Positions 13,039 to 24,412 of a stretch of DNA of 64,000 nt are shown here, one piece after another. Origin of the DNA: Tetraselmis striata (lineage: Eukaryota > Chlorophyta > Chlorodendrophyceae > Chlorodendrales > Chlorodendraceae); NCBI GenBank assembly GCA_006384855.1, contig VCJN01001015.1, forward strand, positions 62,001 through 126,000. The letters run 5' to 3'. The first letter of the stretch is position 1, and every line of letters begins with the position of its first letter. The position numbers were made by a program, and so were the translations under genes. The notes under the pieces were generated by a model, which did not search any database, was not told where the DNA came from, and saw nothing but the letters and a program-made list of their open reading frames with translations.

Positions 13039-13474
13039 CGACTAATCCGGCTGCGGCCGGGTACACTTACATGGGTACACTTTCAACCTCAACCGGTCAT
13101 ATGGTTTCCATCAGCGATTTTCCCAATTGTTTTTTGAACGTAAGCTCATTGAGGAGAGGTGCTGCACCGCAGCTTCGGATAAAATATCATATCTTCCCAG
13201 GCGGGTCGATCGCATTTCATCCAACCTCGGACGTGCGAATCTGCAAATTAGTTGCACACTCTCCACATCTGTACATTCGTATCGTGCGTTAATGTCGATA
13301 AGAATGTAGACAGTAGGCCAGCCGCTTTTGCTTATACTCCAAATGACATCACATAATTACATGCCAAACCAGTGCAACTGCTAGAACAATACCTGAAGGT
13401 ATTTGAGTCTCCGACTGGCGGTTCCTTGCTCACTCCACCAACCACACCGGGGTTGACGCCGATGACAGCTGCAA

Positions 13475-14938
13475 GTGCAACATGCCACTGCTCAGAAGCG
13501 GGCAGGACGAGAGCGCTTTCAAGGCGTTTGCAAGGTCCAAGCGTCGTGTTTGGGTAGTGAACGACAAGATGCCGCTCTAGAAGAAGGGCAAGGCACTGGC
13601 GAGATGGCTTCAGCGTTCAATGACGAGTTACTTGGCTGGGGGCTCAAGCTCTCACTTGCTGCACTAGAGAAGATCAATGCCTGGCATGCTGAGCAGCTCC
13701 CGCCACGGCCGCCTTTGAAAGTGAGTCCAGGGCTCATGTACCTGCGGTACGGCACATGTGTGTGGTGGACATACGACAGCTTCGCTGAGCAAGTGGAGGC
13801 AATGATAGATTGCTACGAGGTACTCTTCCCCGAGTTTCATCGAGGTTGCTCACAGCCAGGGCCATGCAAAGAAAAAAGGTGGGAGCGCTGTGTGTCACTG
13901 ACATGACCTTGAACTGGGGCGGCAAGAAGGATCCCATTCTTCATGGAGAAGGGTCCTTGACGAATGATTGTGTCTGCAGTCAGCCTCCTTTACCCCCCCC
14001 CCCCCTACAGTCTGATGACAGAAACACGTAAGTGCGCTGCTCCATTGTGTTGTTGTGTTGCTGCATGTATATTGATTCGAGCAAACATGCAAAGCACAAT
14101 CCTTCACATGAAAAGTGCTGACTAACGTGACACTCAATTGTATGCAAGCCCCGATGGCATTGTCACTCACCACGATTGCCGCGTCTGTGCTGTCACTGTT
14201 CAACACTTCATTTTCCCAGAGCCTCAGCGAAGTGCTCCACCATCTCCACCTCCTTGGTACCAGCCCGATGCCCCGCCATTTGACATCACCGGCACAAACT
14301 CCCTGGGCGAGGTGGTGGTGACACAGCCTGGATATGTGGGCAATAACAAGGGGATCAAGCAACTTTTGTGGGAGCGCGGTTTGTGGGAAATTGGCATATA
14401 GCTTGAGAGCGCTCTGAAGGTCTAGGTAGCCAACCTTGAAGACTTCGAGTCGGAGAAGTCTGCATTGGAGGAGCTAGTCCACAGCCGAGGGCACATTCTT
14501 GTCATGAGTCCAAAACGTCACTCCGAGCTTGCTGGCAAGGGCGTGGAGTATGCCTTGGGAGCTGCCAAGCTGCTCTTCCGCAAGATCAATGATTGCAAGG
14601 TGAAGAATCTGCACATCAACACCCTTCGAGTTATGGACACCGACTACCTCACGCTTGAGAGATGCCGCAAGTTGGCAAGGAAGGCACGATACTATAGGAA
14701 CGCCTACGAGTACTGTAACGTGGGGCTCGAGGAGATGGAAATGATGAATAAACACTCGAAGGCTCACCGTTGCACGATGCACCAGGACATGGGTTTCTCG
14801 ATGCGCATCTTGGACATCGACATCCCACAAACGGGCGCGGCCGCGCGGACTGCCGTCCGGAGCACCCAAGCCGCCCTCGATCGCCGAGACAACGCGGCTG
14901 AGGCACCGACGTACAGCGGCTGGGTAGTGGGCGACTGA
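13475..14938 (+). pseudogene. decayed DDE-superfamily transposase, unit 1
   Basis: Three open segments in order resemble one transposase: 13475-13906; 14138-14401, with PGYVGNNKGIKQLLWERGLW; and 14465-14938. In the last, EELVHSRGHILVMSPKRHSEL..GVEYALGAAK corresponds to the region with the final catalytic Glu of the fungal/oomycete/algal DDE family (pattern GH..fLPKfHcELN.IE..WG.aK), followed by the RYYRNAY...SKAHR tail. In-frame stops at 14399 and 14424 and loss of the ELNxIE wording show it is dead. Part of the break at 13900-14140, which contains a poly-C run, could be intron. Confidence 0.6.
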
Positions 14939-15310
14939 ATGCACAGTTCTGGGCTGCCTGCACGAACTGGTGAATGCGCCATCCTGGGCTGGTTTGACCC
15001 GCCGAGCTGCGCAGCGACGCGCGCTGCGGAATTTAGTTTCCGGAATTTACATTATATCAAACAGAATTCGTATTACTGTGTTTTGCAATTAAAGCGACAT
15101 CTCCGAATAATAACCGCAAAAGGGGGTGGTCATTGCCTTTTTCTTGAGAACGAATGGGGACCAAACTCGAGAATTCCAACGGAGAAAAGTTGCCTTTGCA
15201 GGTGGGCTTTCAGGCGCAGCTTGTCCGACCGCATTATGTTAAGTATCGGCGTCAAAAAGTCTGGCACAAGCAAAAGTACATTCTTAAGTGAACCTCCCCT
15301 ATAGCCTAAA
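14939..15310. other. noncoding part of duplication unit 1
   Basis: This lies between the transposase relic and the opposing retroelement end and is repeated exactly at 17725-18096. It contains only short open frames and no recognised motif. It may hold the 3' end of the DDE element, but no terminal inverted repeat was found. Confidence 0.4.
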
Positions 15311-15317
15311 AGCAGTA

Positions 15318-15900
15318 CTAAAATATCAACACAGCAACCCGCCTATAGGCGGCCGCATCCCGCACGAGGCGGGATGGATGAGTAATGCGCACACGATTCA
15401 GAGTCCAGGCCACGCGTGCACGTGTGTGCGAGGGTGATCCCCGGACGTGCTGTGCTGCAACCTCGGCAACGGGATGGCGGACGAATCTGCGACGTCTGAT
15501 GAGGAAGCGAGTACGCTCTCGAGCCGCCACCAAGCTCAGGACCCCGAGAAATTGTGATGCGAGTAAGGCCTCCTGGTGAGCCCGGGTGGTGCACCGAGTG
15601 CCCCGCGATTAGAGGGCATCCCGATCCGCGGCCAAGCACGCGCACAGTGCGGTGCACCCCCTTTCTCACCTCACCCATTGTGCCGAAGACCATGCCCGTG
15701 TACACCGACACATCCATGATGTCTCGAAGAGGGCGCTTCTGTGCGGGCTCAGTGTTGTGCCACGCCGCATCCCGCACTGCCAACTCCCGTTGTATGTCGC
15801 CTAACAGGGAGCGCTTAAACCGATCCACAGCCGTGGCCCGGGGCACCGCAGTGCTGTACTTGACCCCGTGCATAGTCTTCAACTCCAACAACGTGAACTT
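15318..15900 (-). pseudogene. 3' end of RT-nuclease element, cut by the duplication join
   Basis: The reverse strand matches the C-terminal ~190 codons and 3' end of the element at 46709-51308 (LLELKTM.GVKY, DRFKRSLLGDIQREL, HNTEP, YTGMVFGT.GEV). The match stops exactly at 15900/15901, the tandem-duplication junction, whereas the second unit continues into the same element. It is inactive: shifted and lacking everything upstream. Confidence 0.8.
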
Positions 15901-18686
15901 CGATTTTCCCAATTGTTTTTTGAACGTAAGCTCATTGAGGAGAGGTGCTGCACCGCAGCTTCGGATAAAATATCATATCTTCCCAGGCGGGTCGATCGCA
16001 TTTCATCCAACCTCGGACGTGCGAATCTGCAAATTAGTTGCACACTCTCCACATCTGTACATTCGTATCGTGCGTTAATGTCGATAAGAATGTAGACAGT
16101 AGGCCAGCCGCTTTTGCTTATACTCCAAATGACATCACATAATTACATGCCAAACCAGTGCAACTGCTAGAACAATACCTGAAGGTATTTGAGTCTCCGA
16201 CTGGCGGTTCCTTGCTCACTCCACCAACCACACCGGGGTTGACGCCGATGACAGCTGCAAGTGCAACATGCCACTGCTCAGAAGCGGGCAGGACGAGAGC
16301 GCTTTCAAGGCGTTTGCAAGGTCCAAGCGTCGTGTTTGGGTAGTGAACGACAAGATGCCGCTCTAGAAGAAGGGCAAGGCACTGGCGAGATGGCTTCAGC
16401 GTTCAATGACGAGTTACTTGGCTGGGGGCTCAAGCTCTCACTTGCTGCACTAGAGAAGATCAATGCCTGGCATGCTGAGCAGCTCCCGCCACGGCCGCCT
16501 TTGAAAGTGAGTCCAGGGCTCATGTACCTGCGGTACGGCACATGTGTGTGGTGGACATACGACAGCTTCGCTGAGCAAGTGGAGGCAATGATAGATTGCT
16601 ACGAGGTACTCTTCCCCGAGTTTCATCGAGGTTGCTCACAGCCAGGGCCATGCAAAGAAAAAAGGTGGGAGCGCTGTGTGTCACTGACATGACCTTGAAC
16701 TGGGGCGGCAAGAAGGATCCCATTCTTCATGGAGAAGGGTCCTTGACGAATGATTGTGTCTGCAGTCAGCCTCCTTTACCCCCCCCCCCCCTACAGTCTG
16801 ATGACAGAAACACGTAAGTGCGCTGCTCCATTGTGTTGTTGTGTTGCTGCATGTATATTGATTCGAGCAAACATGCAAAGCACAATCCTTCACATGAAAA
16901 GTGCTGACTAACGTGACACTCAATTGTATGCAAGCCCCGATGGCATTGTCACTCACCACGATTGCCGCGTCTGTGCTGTCACTGTTCAACACTTCATTTT
17001 CCCAGAGCCTCAGCGAAGTGCTCCACCATCTCCACCTCCTTGGTACCAGCCCGATGCCCCGCCATTTGACATCACCGGCACAAACTCCCTGGGCGAGGTG
17101 GTGGTGACACAGCCTGGATATGTGGGCAATAACAAGGGGATCAAGCAACTTTTGTGGGAGCGCGGTTTGTGGGAAATTGGCATATAGCTTGAGAGCGCTC
17201 TGAAGGTCTAGGTAGCCAACCTTGAAGACTTCGAGTCGGAGAAGTCTGCATTGGAGGAGCTAGTCCACAGCCGAGGGCACATTCTTGTCATGAGTCCAAA
17301 ACGTCACTCCGAGCTTGCTGGCAAGGGCGTGGAGTATGCCTTGGGAGCTGCCAAGCTGCTCTTCCGCAAGATCAATGATTGCAAGGTGAAGAATCTGCAC
17401 ATCAACACCCTTCGAGTTATGGACACCGACTACCTCACGCTTGAGAGATGCCGCAAGTTGGCAAGGAAGGCACGATACTATAGGAACGCCTACGAGTACT
17501 GTAACGTGGGGCTCGAGGAGATGGAAATGATGAATAAACACTCGAAGGCTCACCGTTGCACGATGCACCAGGACATGGGTTTCTCGATGCGCATCTTGGA
17601 CATCGACATCCCACAAACGGGCGCGGCCGCGCGGACTGCCGTCCGGAGCACCCAAGCCGCCCTCGATCGCCGAGACAACGCGGCTGAGGCACCGACGTAC
17701 AGCGGCTGGGTAGTGGGCGACTGAATGCACAGTTCTGGGCTGCCTGCACGAACTGGTGAATGCGCCATCCTGGGCTGGTTTGACCCGCCGAGCTGCGCAG
17801 CGACGCGCGCTGCGGAATTTAGTTTCCGGAATTTACATTATATCAAACAGAATTCGTATTACTGTGTTTTGCAATTAAAGCGACATCTCCGAATAATAAC
17901 CGCAAAAGGGGGTGGTCATTGCCTTTTTCTTGAGAACGAATGGGGACCAAACTCGAGAATTCCAACGGAGAAAAGTTGCCTTTGCAGGTGGGCTTTCAGG
18001 CGCAGCTTGTCCGACCGCATTATGTTAAGTATCGGCGTCAAAAAGTCTGGCACAAGCAAAAGTACATTCTTAAGTGAACCTCCCCTATAGCCTAAAAGCA
18101 GTACTAAAATATCAACACAGCAACCCGCCTATAGGCGGCCGCATCCCGCACGAGGCGGGATGGATGAGTAATGCGCACACGATTCAGAGTCCAGGCCACG
18201 CGTGCACGTGTGTGCGAGGGTGATCCCCGGACGTGCTGTGCTGCAACCTCGGCAACGGGATGGCGGACGAATCTGCGACGTCTGATGAGGAAGCGAGTAC
18301 GCTCTCGAGCCGCCACCAAGCTCAGGACCCCGAGAAATTGTGATGCGAGTAAGGCCTCCTGGTGAGCCCGGGTGGTGCACCGAGTGCCCCGCGATTAGAG
18401 GGCATCCCGATCCGCGGCCAAGCACGCGCACAGTGCGGTGCACCCCCTTTCTCACCTCACCCATTGTGCCGAAGACCATGCCCGTGTACACCGACACATC
18501 CATGATGTCTCGAAGAGGGCGCTTCTGTGCGGGCTCAGTGTTGTGCCACGCCGCATCCCGCACTGCCAACTCCCGTTGTATGTCGCCTAACAGGGAGCGC
18601 TTAAACCGATCCACAGCCGTGGCCCGGGGCACCGCAGTGCTGTACTTGACCCCGTGCATAGTCTTCAACTCCAACAACGTGAACTT
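15901..18686. repeat. tandem duplication, unit 2 (2786 bases)
   Basis: Head-to-tail copy of 13115-15900. After position 18686 the sequence goes on into older retroelement sequence (catgctccggg...), which unit 1 lacks, so the original locus is the right-hand one and the duplication joined position 18686 to 13115. No more than one base of microhomology is seen at the join. Confidence 0.9.
16261..17724 (+). pseudogene. decayed DDE-superfamily transposase, unit 2
   Basis: Identical copy of the relic at 13475-14938, with the same open segments (16261-16692, 16924-17187, 17251-17724) and the same in-frame stops. It adds no independent information except that it decayed before the duplication took place. 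Confidence 0.6.
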
Positions 18687-19345
18687 CATGCTCCGGGTAT
18701 CATAGCTCCCATTCACGACGCTGAACGCCGGGAGAGAGAGCTCTGCGTCCGGCACCATGTCTTTGAATTCATCCCTAGGTACGGTGTTGCCGAGAGGCAC
18801 GGCCTGCTGGAACTTACAAGCAATTATCCACCTCCCGGCGTACAACGATACCCATGTCGTGAACACAGTTATCGCGGAAGGCGTCTGCGATAGCGTCGTG
18901 CTGTACACGCCAGTGGACGTCTCCATGTGGCGGGAGGTTCATGAGCGCGTCGCCATATAGGTCAACAGTGAGGGGCTGTGCTCTATCGAGGGCAGAATGA
19001 TATGGGCTCCCTACCACCGGGGGTAGGCACGGGCTAGGCATCAGAAGGAAGTACCCGGCAGCGACCTCCCGAAGCTCACGCAGAGTCATGACCGTCCGCG
19101 CCGTAGGGATGGCTTCCGTCCACATGCCCGACGCCGCATCGAGCTGGTTGAACAATACCCGTTCCCTACATGTGACATGGAGAGCGCACACCTCATTCTG
19201 AAGCCGAGAGTTGTTGGCTTGGTCCAGAAATGCCGTCAGCTCCTTTGCATGCTCTACGCAGCCTCCGCCTCCCGCTCCATCACGCGGGCATTTGCGGCGC
19301 TGAGGTGGCCAGCAGGAGCCGCTTGGAGGCGGCCCCACGATTAAC
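18104..19345 (-). pseudogene. 5'-truncated RT-nuclease non-LTR element
   Basis: The reverse strand encodes the C-terminal third of the ORF seen complete at 46889-51253: KELTAFLDQANNSRLQNEV, LFNQLDAASGMW, VDLYGDALMNLPPHGD, MVPDAELSLP and LLELKTM. The PD and E-x-K residues of the nuclease-like domain are kept, but the frame is broken near 18830 and the RT is missing. It is clearly diverged from the other copies, so it is an older insertion. Confidence 0.8.
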
Positions 19346-19439
19346 ATATGACGATTTAGTCGCTATAGAGCCGCGCAGCCGCCGCCGGCCTTTTTTTTTA
19401 CCCGGCTGCCGGCCGGTAGCAGGCATGTACTGCTGTATA

Positions 19440-19900
19440 AATCGTCCTTAATTATTAACATTATTCCTTGATTAAACGGTGCGTCTACATCTTCGCTGTG
19501 TTACTCGCTGTGCGCAACTTCCTTGGCGGTCCTTCCGCCCCGACTTCATGCTTCCTTCGTGGTCGGTCCGTCCAGGCTCTTCGAAACATTGTTACCAGCC
19601 ATCCCGCTGAGTTCCGCCATCACCTGTCGCGCCGCGGCGGAGGTTGTTGCAGCGCGTCTCTGCTTATTTGCGTGCATGTTGCCTTGGGCGGCATTATCTC
19701 TGCCAGAGTGCAGACAGCGCCAAATCTGATGCGTCTGCCCGCCGTGCTCATTCCGCACCCTCTTCTGGTGCTGCTTCGACTACTACCATACCGCGCGTAT
19801 TATCGTCATAATATCAATTCCTGCAGTGGACGTTTCCTATTGCTTTTTCGGGTGGTTTTCTGACCGCCTTTTGCAGCTAGCTAATGTAACCTACTATACT
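19440..19900 (+). pseudogene. non-LTR fragment: RNase H C-terminal half and 3' end
   Basis: Homologous to the reverse strand of 52470-52900 and to parts of 22900-23290 and 23840-24245: cgcaacttcc.tggcggtccttccgccccg, ctgagttccgcc, then a tail ending gcagctagctaatgtaa. In the better-kept reverse-strand copy this corresponds to an RNase H-like domain. The reading frame is broken. Confidence 0.55.
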
Positions 19901-19914
19901 ATCTCGATACTTTC

Positions 19915-21530
19915 TGTCAGAGTTTTGCGGATGATTGCGGCGCGGTCACTGCCACGGCTCACGTTCCGCGCGTTTTCGACGAGCACTGCACGGAGCTTTA
20001 CAACGTCGGACTGGTGGTACATGACAGTAAGACGAGGTACGTTCGTCACCCCGGTGACAGCGAGTCCGAGTTGCGGACAGTACGGGAGAAGTTGGCCCCG
20101 CGAGGATTTCATATTCCGGCCGATGATCCTGTCCATGATGGTAAATACCCAGCTAATAGTGTACCGGGGTGCTCCTATTAGCCACTACCCCGAGTGGATG
20201 ACGGCGCGTTGGGGCGTCGGGGAGGCCCACGCCTCACTGTTATTGGAGCGCATCGCCTCCTTTGGCACGTCGGGATACGGCTGCCACCATGGGGCCATGC
20301 GGTTGCTGGTCGTATGCGCGGTGCGGCAGACTGCCTTCCTCAGCCGCATGATGCCGCCGTCGGAGCTGGGCCCTTTCTTGGAGGCCGTGGACGCCGCCAA
20401 CATTTCGGCTGCGCTTTCGCTGCTTGGCCTAGACGCTTGCGACCAGTCTACACCGCGAATGGAGGCTGCGATCGTTCAGATGAGTATGGCATTGCCCGCG
20501 GATTTTGGCGGCCTGAATCTGGCCTTGCTGCAGTCTGAGGCCCATGCGGCGTTTATTCCGCGCAATCGGTTGCCCTGCCATAGCTGGTACGGGAGTACGG
20601 GCCCGCCCTCGGCCCCTGGTACAAGGCGGTTCGCGCCGAGGTGTCGTCCGTGGCTACGAGTGCTTTGCCACGGGCGCGCGAGACGCGCCGCGTGTACGAG
20701 ACTGTACGGGCCCTCACCACGTTACCGCAGAAAGATGTGCGGCGCGCACGCGTGTCGTATGGGCACGCCCACGAGATCTTCGAGCTACTTACGGTCAATA
20801 ATGCTACGACCACCGCTGCATCGGATCCAGCAGCTGGTACTACGGCCCGTACGGGTACGAGCACTAGCGGAGGACTGCGCGTCACCACATCTCCTTTTAC
20901 GGCCACTCCTCTTGGAGTTAGTACTGGTGAGGCCGCCTCTGCTGCCCCGCAACTGCTTCCCATCGCTGGTACGAGTACTGCCAATACCGTTACTACATGC
21001 GCTTCTGTAGCTCTGAAGATACCGTCGCTGGGCAATTTAGTGGCGCACCCTCCGTCAGCAGCAACTGTTTCCCTCCCAGAATCGCTGCCATGATCTACTG
21101 CTCCGCCCTCGGGTACGGGTTCGGGTGCGGCCTCCGATGATCAGCCCACGACCATGGTTGTCCAACGCCACCTCAGCCGTGCGATTCGCTTGCGTGACTT
21201 CGTGGCCCTCGATCTCAGCTTCCAGCGTACTGGTGCCGCGGCCTCGCGACTTGATACCCTACGCCTGTGCAGCGCGTGCGGGCGCCGGGCTCCATAATTA
21301 TCAGCGTTTCTAGTCGGATCACGAGTCAGCCCGCAAGATTCCCCATGTCGCTTATTCGGCCGCCGCTGCGCGTGTGCTGGGCCTTTGCCCGCGCGCAGAG
21401 GTTCCGCGCTTGTCACTTGCCTTGGCCCCCCGTGTGGTATCGATCCTTTATGGCTTCGCTCTACGGATGGCTCGAACCGGAGGCCGGAGCGCTACGGATT
21501 TCATTGTGGATCATCTGCGACAGTCTCAGC
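19915..21530 (+). pseudogene. non-LTR fragment: RT from motif C to the start of RNase H
   Basis: From about 19923 one frame reads QSFADDCGAV, an RT motif C (F-A-D-D), followed by ~60 codons up to a stop near 20180. Shifted frames go on with LLLERIASFG..GAMRLLVVCAVRQTAFLSRMMPPSEL and MALPADFGGLNLALLQSEAHAA, the usual post-RT region of non-LTR elements (R..yLLR..PP, LP..GGLGL). At about 21470 RSTDGSNRRPERYG marks the start of RNase H. At least three frame changes show it is dead. It is cut at 21530 by the hairpin-family repeat. Confidence 0.65.
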
Positions 21531-21846
21531 CGGATAGAGACTGCAAGGACAAACAACGGTGGTGTGCAGTGGTGGTGCAAAGGCTAGAGGCTACAGTGTT
21601 TTTAGAATACAACAACTGTTTAACACAACGCTTACCACATGGCAGCATTATACAGTACACATACTCGTAGTCTCAGGTACACATTGTACTAGTGCACACA
21701 GGTGCTAACTGACCTAACTCGTAGTATACTATACTCGTATAATTGTCACATTGTACTAGTACACACAGGTGCTAACTGACCTAACTCGTAGTATACTATA
21801 CTCGTATAATTGTCACACTACATTCCGCCCCCCCCCCCCCTGCGAG

Positions 21847-21950
21847 AATTCAATTCTCGACATCAGCGGGGTTCGCACTGGTGACCCTTACATCAGGATG
21901 CTGGCGCCTTGTAACAATTGAGGCGGTATCAATCCGGCTCCGAAGCACAA
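21847..21950 (-). ncRNA. second tRNA-like sequence (weak)
   Basis: On the reverse strand, CGCCT and AGGCG form a D-arm-like stem around a CAATTG-containing loop, followed about 35 bases later by GTGCGAACCCC, a degenerate B box. A short palindrome (GAGAATTCAATTCTC, 21844-21858) flanks it. Acceptor and anticodon stems are not convincing, so this is at best a tRNA-derived relic. Confidence 0.25.
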
Positions 21951-22069
21951 CGCTTACCACATGGCAGCATTATACAGTACACATACTCGTAGTCTCAGGT
22001 ACACATTGTACTATACACACAGGTACTAACTCGTAGTATATCATACTCGTATAATTGTCACACTAAATC

Positions 22070-22441
22070 GAGTTAGTACCTGTGTGTACTAGTACAATGC
22101 ATGTGTACCTGAGACTACGAGTATGTGTATTGTATAGTGCTGCCATGTGGTTAGTAATAAGCGTTGTGTTAAACAATTGTTGTGTTCTTAAAACACTGTA
22201 GCCTCTCGCCTTTGCACCACCACTGCACACCACCTTTGTTTGTCCTTGCAGTCTCAATCCGGCTGAGAGACTGCAAGGACAAACAAAGGTGGTGTGCAGT
22301 GGTGGTGCAAAGGCGAGCGGCTACAGTGTTTTTAGAATACAACAATTGTTTAACACAACGCTTACCACATGGCAGCATTATACAGTACACATACTCGTAG
22401 TCTCAGGTACACATTGTACTAGTACACACATGTACTAACTC
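22070..22441. repeat. long hairpin: ~185-base inverted arms around a 12-base loop
   Basis: Arms 22070-22254 and 22267-22441 are near-perfect reverse complements, meeting at gtccttgcagtctc / gagactgcaaggac with loop aatccggctgag. A few one- or two-base differences (for example tgtgtg against catgtg) show that it is not an exact fold-back artefact. Confidence 0.85.
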
Positions 22442-22477
22442 GTAGTATATCATACTCGTATAATTGTCACACATCTA

Positions 22478-23290
22478 CCCATCTGCCCCGCAACGAACTA
22501 CAAGCACCGCATGCATACCGCTTTGAAGAATCTGTGGGCAGCTGTGGCAATTGACGCGGGGGTGGTGCATGACCGGGACCGCTCGGGAGCCGGCGACTTG
22601 ACCCTTGAGACCATTGAGTGGGCTGCGCCCAGCGGACCGCTTGCGGCCGTCGGACTTGATGCTGGCGGCGGGGGGGGGGGGGGGGGGGGGGGTGCGGCGT
22701 GCGTGCTGTCCTCCACGACCCCCACTTGGAGCAACGACCCCCGCTGGTGCACCCCGGGAATCGCGGCGACCGAGGCGGAGCATTGTAAGTTGGCAGCGGA
22801 GCGGACATCTTCCGCCCCAGTGCAGGGTGTTCACCGGTACGTACTACCCTTCTGTGGTTGAGGACTGCGGCCGTCTCGGGAAGTCCGCTTTGACGGTGGT
22901 CTACCTACATCTTCGCGGTGTTGCTGGCTGTGTGCAACTTCCATGGCGGTCCTTCCGCCCCGACCTCATGCTTCCTTCGTGGTCAATCCGTTCAAGCACT
23001 TCGCAACTTTACCGCTAGCCAACCTGCTGAGTTCCGCCGTCACCTGTCGCGCACACGGCGGGGGCTGTTGCAGCGGATCTCTGCTTGCTTGCGTGCATGG
23101 TGCCCTCGGCGGCATTCTCTCTGCCGGTGTGCGGATGGCCAAGTCCGATGCGTGGGCTCGTGCCCATTCTGCATCTTCTCCTGCTAATGCATCCACCTCG
23201 CAGTTGCTAGAGAGGACCTTGACGATTGTTCTTTATTTCTGTTGGTTTCGTGATATCGCCTTCTGCAGCTTGCTCATGTAATTATATTAT
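22478..23290 (+). pseudogene. non-LTR fragment with RNase H C-terminal part, tandem copy 1
   Basis: Begins catctacccatctgccccg and ends gcttgctcatgtaatta. The second half matches the RNase H/3' end of the family. The first half (GDLTLETIEWAAPSGPLAAVGLDAGG, then a G run at 22670-22691) occurs only here and in the next copy. No intact frame is present. Confidence 0.5.
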
Positions 23291-23384
23291 CTCGTAGTCA
23301 TATCCGTATACTACTAATGCTGGTACTACGGTCGCTACCCTATCTACCATATACTACTAGGTACCCATATATATCATCTACCCA

Positions 23385-24245
23385 TATGCCCCGTAGCGAA
23401 CTACAAGCACCGCATGCATACCGCTTTGAAGAATCTGTGGGCATCTGTGGCAATTGATGCGGGGGCGGTGCTTGACCGCGACCGCTCGGGAGCCGGCGAC
23501 TTGACCCTTGAGACGATTGAGTGGGCGGCGCCCAGCGGACCGCTCGCGGCCGTCGGACTTGACGCTGGCGGGGGGGGGGGGGGGGGGGGGGCGTGCGATT
23601 ACATGATCGACTTCGCGTGCGCGCTGTCCTCCACGTACGACCCCCACTTGGAGCAACGACCCCCGCTGGTGCACCCCGCCGGGAATCGCGGCGACCGAGG
23701 CGGATGGAGCATTGTAAGTTGGCAGCGGACCGGACGTCTTCCGCCCCAGTGCAGGGTGTTCACCGGTACTACCCTTCTGTGGTTGAGGACCGCGGCCGTC
23801 TCGGGAAGTCCGCTTTGACGGTGGTTTACCTACATCTTCGCGGTGTTGCTGGCTGTGCGCAACTTCCATGGCGCTCGGTCCTTCCGCCCCGACCTCATGC
23901 GACCCCGACCCCCGACCTCCTTCGTGGTCAATCCGTTCAGGGCACTTCGGAACTTCATTTGTCGCTAGCCAACCGGCTGAGTTCCGCCGTCACCTGTCGC
24001 GCACACGGCGGGGGCTGTTGCAACGGGTCTCTGCTTGCGTGCATGGTACCCTCGGCGGCATTATCTCTGCCGGAGTGCAGCAGATGGCCAAGTCCGATGC
24101 GTGGGCTCGTGCCCATTCTGCGTCTTCTCCCTACTGCTTCCACCTCGCAGTTGCTGTAGAGGACCTTTCTGATTGTCCTTTTCTGGTGATTTCCTGATTT
24201 CGCCTTCTGCTGCTGGCTCATGTAATTATATACTACTATGTACTC
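23385..24245 (+). pseudogene. non-LTR fragment, tandem copy 2
   Basis: Repeats 22478-23290 at an offset of about 905 bases with many substitutions and small indels, including a longer version of the segment after its G run (23571-23590). It ends gctggctcatgtaatta. It is the last repeat before the glutathione transferase gene. Confidence 0.5.
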
Positions 24246-24412
24246 GTACAGCAGGTACGGTACATCAGCTGGCGCGATGAGGAGGCCACCCGCGCACACT
24301 AGATGAGTGGGGCGACCGACTCACCTCTACGCCATCTATCACTTGGCTACCGCTCCCCCGCCAGAAGACCCACGAGCTCGTCTAGTCCTGGCCATCGTCG
24401 GCGCAAGCCACT

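Larger units (their letters stand above)
11776..13065. mobile_element. candidate non-autonomous TIR element
   Basis: TGTACCCGGCCGCAGCCG at 11776-11793 is repeated as its exact reverse complement at 13048-13065. No convincing target duplication flanks the repeats, and the local sequence is rich in GTACC words, so the limits are tentative. Inside are the tRNA-like sequence at 11916-11988, an isolated ~60-base piece (12190-12250) matching the 3' end of the non-LTR fragments at 19440-24245, a poly-C run (12479-12506) and an acidic broken reading frame at 12721-13038. Confidence 0.4.
13115..15900. repeat. tandem duplication, unit 1 (2786 bases)
   Basis: Unit 1 begins at cgattttcccaattg (13115) and ends at 15900, where the same sequence starts again. 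Every open frame in all six frames recurs at an offset of exactly 2786 with an identical translation, including the noncoding poly-C run near 13996, so the units look essentially identical. Each carries a DDE transposase relic (+) and the 3' end of a non-LTR element (-). Confidence 0.9.
21531..22475. repeat. cluster of a ~210-base repeat, direct and inverted copies
   Basis: Copies: 21538-21757 (+), a duplicated tail at 21755-21822, 21948-22066 (+, partial), 22070-22254 (-) and 22267-22475 (+). They share gactgcaaggacaaac, gtggtgtgcagtggtggtgc, cgcttaccacatggcagc and ctcgtagtctcaggtacac. A poly-C run ends the second block (~21829-21840). No reading frame runs through the unit. It is a non-autonomous repeat that has landed in the dead non-LTR element. 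Confidence 0.8.

Noticed and set aside
13115-18686. CRISPR array or satellite
   Set aside because: Only two units of 2.8 kb with transposon content; none of the short repeat arrays in the window has regular spacers, and the genome is eukaryotic.
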